From: Phlebotomus papatasi
Lineage: Eukaryota; Arthropoda; Insecta; Diptera; Psychodidae
Assembly (NCBI RefSeq): GCF_024763615.1
Contig: NC_077223.1
Span: 64,232,627 to 64,296,626, forward strand
Reading direction: 5' to 3'
Length of the DNA stretch: 64,000 nt
Part shown: positions 57,312-64,000 of the stretch, in pieces
Layout of the letters: the number at the start of each line of letters is the position of its first letter
Numbering within the stretch: position 1 is the stretch's first letter
Notes under the pieces: generated by a model
What the model was told of the DNA's origin: nothing
Database searches by the model: none
The model's input: only the letters and a program-made list of their open reading frames with translations
Position numbers and translations under genes: made by a program

Positions 57312-58661
57312 TATTATCATCGACAGGAGTCTTATGATTCTTTATACTTTGAATAACTGTGGCAGCCTCTATTCAGTCCAAAATGCCATTTTACTTCTTG
57401 ATCCTTCCCGATACAGTTTTTACTTAATTGAAAAGAGTGTTGAAGCACTCTTTCTATCTCCTTAGTGTAGTACTTCATATGTGTTTGTACTAATTACTGA
57501 AGTGTTATCTGACAAAGACAATTCTGGTTGATTTGGATGATAGTTCCGCCGCAGAATTTCGCTCTAAACTCTCTCTTCTGCTGTAGCGCTTTTATGTCTT
57601 CCATTTGCTATTGTGTGTAGGCTCTGTATCTCTCAATAATTGCTGTAGAAAAGGGTAGATAATAATAGATCGAAATAAATTTGTTGTAATCTAACAGCCT
57701 AGTTTCTAATGACGGTTTTTTGAATTAACGTTTCATATAAGTCCTGGGGAATGTAGCGTGTCTATCAACCGATTACAACAAGTTTTATCCGGTTCAGTTA
57801 CCTTTGATTATTCGTAATGAAACAACTAAAAAAGCGCTACTTAATTTTGGCCCGAAATCTAATTTGTTTTAGAGTTAGAACCGTTAGAACCACATTAAGC
57901 TAGGCAATATTTAGGATGAACTCTAAAAGAATCAAAATGGCTACAAATCGGTAAACCGGAAAAATAGAACAACAGAAATATTGTGAAATGCTAAAACTCA
58001 TGAGTTTTGCTTTGAGTTAGGCTCTTAAACAACTTTATTAATCTACTAAACCAGATAAATGTTGCGAACATTGTTCGTAAAATTAAATTTTCTAATACAG
58101 AAAACTTTTTGTTTCACAAAACACATTGTTTCAAATTTTGTGTCAAAGGAGCATTCAATATTCTGTCGAATTGCATATGAGTACGTAAATATGTGTATTG
58201 CAGCAGATGGTAAAAGCTCAACTCAAAGTTCGAAATTTGTGTGAAATTTTCTAACAAAACTATCCCGCAGGATAATAATTAATAGATATAGAAGCAATTG
58301 TTCAGTCTACACTGGAAATATTCAATTTTTAATTGCACCAACTTTACCATTATTGTAATTATAGAGCCACACTGCTACATTTATATATCATGCGCAATCT
58401 TGGATTTATTCTTGTAACGGATAAAGTTTTTTTCTGACTCAGATGCTGATTTTGAGTTAAAGGAAAGTGAGAAAAAGAAAGAACGTTTCGAATATAAAGG
58501 TCAATTCGAATGAAAATACTGCTTCCAAAAATCGTACATAAATTGTTAATTTATTAATTACATACATTTTTATTTTGTTAACTCCATAGACTATTATTCG
58601 ATCTTGGCAATTTTTTTTCAGAGAGATCTTATAAGAATTTAAAATTAGGAACAAGTTGCCA
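57312..58661 (+). other. Intron sequence, nothing assigned
   Basis: Noncoding sequence. No gene or clear repeat recognised. Confidence 0.4.
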
Positions 58662-59178
58662 CACAGGAAAACATATTTTGTAAAAATGTTCGTAAATGTT
58701 TGTGAATTCCTATGGGGGAGTTACAAAATGCTCGTGAGTCGTGAAACCCACAAACAAGTTCGTAAAAGTTTGTACTTTTTCACAAACATTGTTCGTAACA
58801 TGATCACTTGACGAGCATTTTTTGTACTTTTACAAACATTTGTTCGTAAATGTTCGTAAACACACAAAAAATGTTTGTAAAATTTTATCATTTGTTCGTA
58901 AATGTTCGTAAAATGTTCGACAGGAAAGCAAACATTTAAGAACAAATGACAAATTTTTACGAACATTTTTTGTGTGTTTACGAACATTTACGAACAAATG
59001 TTTGTAAAACTACAAAAAATGCTCGTCAAGTGATAATGTTACGAATAATGTTTGTGAATAAAGTACAAATTTTTACGAACTTGTTTGTGGGTTTCACGAT
59101 TCACGAGCATTTTGTAACTCCCCCATAGGAATTCACAAACATTTACGAACATTTTTACAAAATATTTTTTTCTGTGCA
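58662..59178. mobile_element. Foldback MITE, family D copy 3 (best preserved)
   Basis: Two arms of about 240 bp are near-perfect inverted copies around a short loop near 58905-58935. The outer ends are 'cacaggaaaacatattttgt' and 'caaaatatttttttctgtg'. As a result, similar short frames appear on both strands. A transcript through it would form a long hairpin. Confidence 0.85.
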
Positions 59179-60611
59179 GCTCCACCGTGAAAAAAAAAAA
59201 CAGTGTTCGAACACACGAAGAGTGAGGTTAATACTGCCCCAGGAATTCCCTCCCTGCAATTTGTTAATTTTGCCTGATTAAAATATTCTTCCAATAAAAA
59301 TAGACAAAAATATTGTATTTTCACAAAAACAAACTTCAAATTATTTTTCTGTGTCGTAAAAAAATCCAAAATAAATATTTGATATAGAGGCGTTTCATTC
59401 AAAACCAAAAAATAATTTTCAGAACAACCGCGGCGGATAAAGGATAGTCCAATTCAAATCTGATTTGTATCAAACCACTATAAATATAGCCACTATTGTT
59501 AACCAATTTTCTATTGTAATACAAAATTAAATGGATTTATTCACAGCTTGGAAAACAATTACTTGAAATGAAAAAGTTTTTAACATGTATTCTCTACAAC
59601 ATGATGGAAACTTGTTCAAATAAGTGTTTTATTAAAAATTAAGCTTGACAAAGTATTTGGAATATAATTTCTCAATTGCAATTCTAACTTCAAAATTCAT
59701 TAAAGCTTGTTCATTCCATTTTGATTGTGTTTGTAATATATTCGTTAGTATTGCGTGAGGAGGAAAGTGGTTTAGAAGTTGCAGATTGAGTATTAAATTC
59801 ATCCACTATACCTCTCCACCAGTTTTGATTGAAAGTGTCGACATCGTGGATTGAATATCAGGAACGTTGTGATGATGCATTAACAGTTTGTGAATTTGCA
59901 ATATGCTTAATTGAAAGGAAAGTTCCATCTTGAATCTCCGAAGGAATTGGTTACTTCAAGGAATATGAATGTAGATGCAATTAGTGTGGCATAGTTAATA
60001 TTCAGGATGAATTAGTTCATGGGTCAGGGTGTGATTTTATTAAATTCCTACACATGGAGCAATTTTGGTGTCAATAGGACTCAATTTGCTACAGGGCATT
60101 GCAATTTGTCTTGGTTTTACATGGTTAGACCAGAGGTAGGACATTATGTTAAAATTAGTTTCTCGGGTAAACCAAGAAAAATTGATTAATTTTCCTACAA
60201 CTCAAGTAATCGGATATTTAAGGGTAAAATATGATAAAAAATATCATTTTAAACATAAATTATTAAAAACATGTTTTTTTTTTTATTTTCCTTTTAATGT
60301 AAAATCGAATTAGTTAAGCCTAATATCCGATTTTATTTATTTTTTTGTTATTGAATGTATGTAGAAATCATTTCTTTTATAAGGATCATAATGGTTATTA
60401 TTTGATAATCATGTTCCTTCTGCCTTCCGTCAGATCATGAGAAGAAGGAGAATAGAAAGAATTGAGACGATAGTCTTAGGAGAACCACAAAAAGGGGAGC
60501 ATCGAGCTTCGTATCCTGGACCTTGGCGAGTGAAAATTTAGTGATCCCGGAACCATGGGCTACACGTGTACAATTTATTTAAACTTTCTCATAAATAATA
60601 TAAAGTTTGTA
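59179..60611 (+). other. Intron sequence, nothing assigned
   Basis: Noncoding. No feature recognised. Confidence 0.4.
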
Positions 60612-60815
60612 GGGGAACACTTTCAGGTTTCGCGCACACCCTGGCTTCGAACATATTATTTTTTTCCCATATTCCTTTAAATCGGACCTATTTTTTCAAG
60701 ATGTGAGCTATTAAATATATTGCCATATAGATCAGATTCATTAAAAGAATATCGGAAAAATATGAAGCGTACGAAGCCAGAGTATGTACGAAGCTTGATT
60801 GAAAACCTTCCCCTC
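60612..60815. mobile_element. Inverted-repeat MITE O
   Basis: The left end 'aggggaacactttcaggttt' continues 'cgcgcacaccctggcttcgaa'; the right end 'gaagccagagtatgtacgaagc' continues 'ttgattgaaaaccttcccct'. A right-half fragment lies near 35319-35385. Confidence 0.6.
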
Positions 60816-61624
60816 TACTAAAATTTAAGAGATTTGATCCATGTAGTTTCAGTCGAAGTTCTATTATCCAAACGTGTTTCTGAATGGAAAATAGCTTTCT
60901 AATTTCAAAGATATTATACCGAATTAATAAATTAAATTGTCGCCCAAATTGGAATCTGTTAAAGGCATGACTGGTATGACCTAGTAATTATGTGGGGAAT
61001 TATAATTGAACGGGAATGTTATTGACTTCGTTGTTCTGATTTTCCTCTCAGTAAAATTATAATTGACACATGTTTATACCAGAAACACATCGATATTTGA
61101 ACGGCAAATTATAAAAACCACCTTGCGGAATTGCCAGTAAGTCAAAATGTCTTTTCTTTGGCATTTTGTATTCAAATAAATTGAAGAAATTAAATAAATG
61201 AACAATATTATACATAATAATATAAAAATAAGGTAATAAATTAGAAATTTTATCGATCTAAAGAGTGTGCCGGGGGCAAAAATATCCATTTGTCGAAATT
61301 TTCAGTCATAAACCAAAGAAATTTTACTCTATTCTGTCCTATCACTAAAACGTATCCAAAAAATAATTTCAACCAATTTCGAAATTAATAAAAAAAAAAA
61401 TTGAAATTCTTCAGTAGAAATCTCTTATCATTTACATTCTAATCTGCAAACAAATATGAGAATAATAGATAGCAATATTCAGTACAAAATATAAAAGCAA
61501 GTTAATAAATGCTACTATTTTAAGGCCTGAAGTCAAAAATCAGTTCTAAGGCGATATTTGCTATGCTAACTGCAGGAGTTTGATGGTCCGAAAGTATCTC
61601 CGCTAAAAAGTGAATGAGCCCAAA
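60816..61624 (+). other. Intron sequence, nothing assigned
   Basis: Noncoding. A short fragment resembling the end of foldback M is at about 61255-61275. Confidence 0.4.
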
Positions 61625-62280
61625 TACAAGTAGATTTTGATTCACCAATAGTGTCTTTGATAAAAGGTAAATGGAACTCTATTTGCACAAAAAGTCGTTG
61701 ATGTTCGAAGAATTCAAATTCAATTTCGAATTTTCATATTAAATTTTCGAACAAGGTGGGAAAAATTTAACAAATATCACAGTAAAAAGCTCGCAAAAGA
61801 ATTACTCAGTGATTATGGAGTGATTAAATAATAAGACAAGAACAGTAATCGTCGTTGTTCTATTTTTTTCCTCACAACAATGTGAAGACCGTCACATTTT
61901 GCAACTTGAGCACATCGAAATTCGAACAGGATGTAACTTCAGTTACCTTGCGAAAAGCATTAAGAAGTAAGAAAGTCTCTTTTTTGTATCTTCAAATAGA
62001 TTTACAGATTTTTCAAGATCTACTTGTGGAGTGGATGGTAGGAGTGGCTATATAATTCGCACAAAATGTCGTTAATATTCGAAGAATTCAAAGACAATTC
62101 CGAATTTTCAAAATAAATTTTTGGATAAATTTTACGTAAATTTATTTAAAAAAAAAATTAACAACACTAAGAAGCTAATAGAAGTCACGGAGTGATAAAA
62201 TGCAGGGATTTAATAATAGTGATTGAATAATAAAAGCATCTTTGCTTAATTTTATCCTATGGAGACCTCGAGGGTCTTCG
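61625..62280 (+). repeat. Two diverged direct copies of a ~370-bp segment
   Basis: 'gcacaaaaagtcgttgatg' then 'ttcgaagaattcaaattc' near 61685 recurs as 'gcacaaaatgtcgttaata' then 'ttcgaagaattcaaagac' near 62058. The following order ('gaattttca', 'acagt.aaaagct', 'ggagtgat.aa', 'taataa') is also kept, so this looks like an old tandem duplication about 350 bp upstream of the next exon. Confidence 0.55.
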
Positions 62281-62628
62281 TAATTCGAATAGGAAGTACT
62301 TGAGTTACAAAAAAAATTTCATTTTTTGACTTTGAAAACCGATCTTCGAATGTTTTTTCTCTTGGGAAACCTCGGCTGTGAACGTTTAGAATGAGTAATA
62401 CTTCAATTCATTAGTCTAGTAGATTTTTATAAGGGTAATTTTTGCAATCCAATTTTTCTCAGTGTAGACACGACTTCACATGTAAGGTTGAGACCAGAAA
62501 ATTGGTTTAGGTATTAACATGTGACAAAATAGTATTTCAGCAAATTATACACAATTAATGTTGCAAAATGATTTAACTACCCCTACGTCGGAATTACATA
62601 TTAAAATTCAATCTTCTTATTCTCTCAG

Positions 62629-62780
62629 CCAAATTGGATGGTGTGAAAACTTACATGCGGATGAGACGAGTCCCAAATCATCTTCAAGTAAAAGTCATTA
62701 AGTGGTTTGACTATCTCTGGCTGACGCAAAAGTGCTCCGATGAGGAACGAGCTGTATCGTGTCTTCCTGATAAATTAAAG
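62629..62780 (+). CDS. Cngl: Cngl-type CNG channel, C-linker exon
   Basis: The exon begins after a clean acceptor (TTCTCTCAG) and ends at a GTATGT donor (62781). It completes the codon opened at 26321 and finishes on a codon boundary (2 nt plus 50 codons). The translation AKLDGVKTYMRMRRVPNHLQ followed by KVIKWFDYLWLTQK and ERAVSCLPDKLK is the conserved A' to C' helices of the CNG-channel C-linker, which couples ligand binding to opening of the S6 gate. The cyclic-nucleotide-binding domain itself must lie downstream of the window. Confidence 0.95.
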
Positions 62781-63135
62781 GTATGTACAAGGATATTACT
62801 CCCATGGGTGAAGTTGTAACTTGGCAGTTTGTTATATCATAAAACTTCTGATGGAATGAAAATGTTACATTTAAACTCAGGAAAATTTAATTCACAATTT
62901 TAATCTTCACACATATTCTCTCGTGTTTGAACTGAAATTTGCATAACTCACATTCTCTTCTAAATATTGTTGTTTTCGTCAGCCATTCTTGTAACTGATA
63001 TCTATATTTATTATAAATGCAGTATATAGTATATGTCAGGCTTACCACTGATATGGTATATTAAACATTTGAGACTTTTAGCTTAGCACGTGAATGGGCA
63101 TGTCCACACGTGTTTTTTACATTACTTCCCCATTA
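62781..63135 (+). other. Intron sequence after the C-linker exon
   Basis: Noncoding; nothing recognised. Confidence 0.5.
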
Positions 63136-63332
63136 GGGGGAAGTGGGGCACCTTTGAAATTGGGATTTTCCTTCTATGTTTAAGTGGAACTGAGCTATAT
63201 CATAATGTAATTTAGCTTCTCAATCTGTTTGAGCACCTGAATTATATCAGAATAAAACTCAATTATATTTGAAAATAGGTGGAAAATCCCAATTTCAAAT
63301 GTACCCCACTTTCATAGGTCCCCACTTCCCCC
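63136..63332. mobile_element. MITE, family A copy 5
   Basis: The termini GGGGGAAGTGGGGCACCTTT and TCCCCACTTCCCCC are inverted and border TA on both sides (63134-63135 and 63333-63334), so the family probably inserts at TA. The core is the same as at 2936-3133 ('cataatgtaatttagcttct'). Confidence 0.75.
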
Positions 63333-63644
63333 TATCAAGTTACGATATAATTTAATTGAACTAAAACGTGTAAGGTTTTTAAAACCACAAAAAAACACTT
63401 AAATATATTTTGTATAGTATTATTATTTCATTATTTTTTTATTACTAGATACGCGTTATTCTATAACCATAAACGTAACAATGTTGTAAAACTTTCATAA
63501 CAAAGATTACCTCTGGTGGGATTTTTTTTACAAAAAATGATTGAGATTCTTTTAAAAGATAATATAGAATTTTGCCTATTTTCAAATGTGCGATTCATGT
63601 TATATTTAGCATATTTGATAGGTATCACACAGAAGGAAATATTA

Positions 63645-63785
63645 CGTAAAATGTCCATAAATATTTGTGAATTCCCACTGTGGGAACTTAGGGGAAAGTG
63701 AAGCACTTGTCAAATAGGGTACCTTTGAAATTAGGTTTTTATCTGTTTCTTCTACTTTAAATAGAACTGGATCTTATCATGACAC
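63645..63785. repeat. D-family fragment joined to a truncated family A copy
   Basis: 'aaatgtccataaatatttgtgaattccca' (63648 on) matches the end of family D. At about 63690 it passes directly into AGGGGAAAGTGAAGCACTTG and 'gggtacctttgaaattaggt', the left half of a family A element that then stops near 63785. Another case of nested or abutting MITEs. Confidence 0.5.
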
Positions 63786-64000
63786 TGAGAAAAAGACAGG
63801 GGTGCGATTACCTTTTTTCCTCATAACTTTAACACTATTTAGGTTTAAAAATATATCAACATTTTTTAATGTTAATTTTACACCCTTTTAAGGGTAAAAT
63901 TAACTTGATAAAAGGGTAATTTTAACCCTTAACCCTTTAACGACGAGACACTTTTTACGGACCTAAAATCAACAATAAAAATTTAACCAATAAACAAAAT
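63786..64000 (+). other. Unassigned end of window
   Basis: AT-rich. 'taaccctttaacgacgagac' near 63931 resembles the family F terminus. The window ends before it can be resolved. Confidence 0.35.

Larger units (their letters stand above)
26322..62628 (+). other. 36.3-kb intron of the channel gene
   Basis: The donor at 26322 and the acceptor CTCTCAG ending at 62628 join in phase: G from the first plus CC from the second gives Ala, so the protein reads ARKEFQ-AKLDGVKTY across the junction. That is the expected S6-to-C-linker transition of CNG channels. The intron holds the 5.9-kb two-gene transposon and most of the repeats listed here. I found no other host exon of this gene within it. Confidence 0.85.

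Noticed and set aside
58721..59128. Similar short proteins on both strands around 58.7-59.1 kb
   Set aside because: They arise from the two mirror-image arms of the D foldback, not from genes.

Overview
The window looks like AT-rich, intron-rich nuclear DNA from an insect. The coding exons closely resemble a fly cyclic-nucleotide-gated channel, so I infer a dipteran. A psychodid sand fly is my guess from the texture of the repeats, which I cannot prove from sequence alone. No prokaryotic genes, rRNA, convincing tRNA or CRISPR arrays are visible. Statements about protein families come from my memory of those families; I ran no searches.

Host gene: one host gene runs left to right across most of the window. 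Four exons with matching splice phases (19572-19865, 21114-21438, 25498-26321, 62629-62780) encode the N-terminal region, the whole six-transmembrane/pore core and the start of the C-linker of a CNG-channel-like protein (Cngl type). A possible 60-nt cassette exon lies at 20312-20371. The first and last exons of the gene are outside the window. The intron between the pore exon and the C-linker exon is about 36.3 kb.

Nested transposon: inside that intron, in the same orientation, sits a 5.9-kb two-gene DNA transposon (26658-32587). Its ends read CACTG...CAGTG and are flanked by TA. Gene 1 is a spliced five-exon accessory protein with a SAM-like start. Gene 2 is a zinc-finger transposase with candidate D, D and E catalytic residues. 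The stop of gene 1 overlaps the start of gene 2. Each gene carries one frame-disrupting lesion: a 5-bp tandem duplication in gene 1 and a one-base-type frame change in gene 2. I think the element is an animal relative of the CMC (CACTA/Mirage/Chapaev) group.

Other repeats: the rest is intronic or flanking DNA packed with short non-autonomous inverted-repeat elements, many nested in one another. At least a dozen families are distinguishable (called A to T here). The most notable are two 1.8-kb copies of a family (P) built from about 300-bp repeating units, a related 1.55-kb TA-flanked element (R), a near-perfect 500-bp foldback (D), a degraded antisense LINE reverse transcriptase at 9.3-11.0 kb split by a 460-bp insertion with a 9-bp target duplication, and a 129-bp hAT-type MITE with a perfect 8-bp target duplication.
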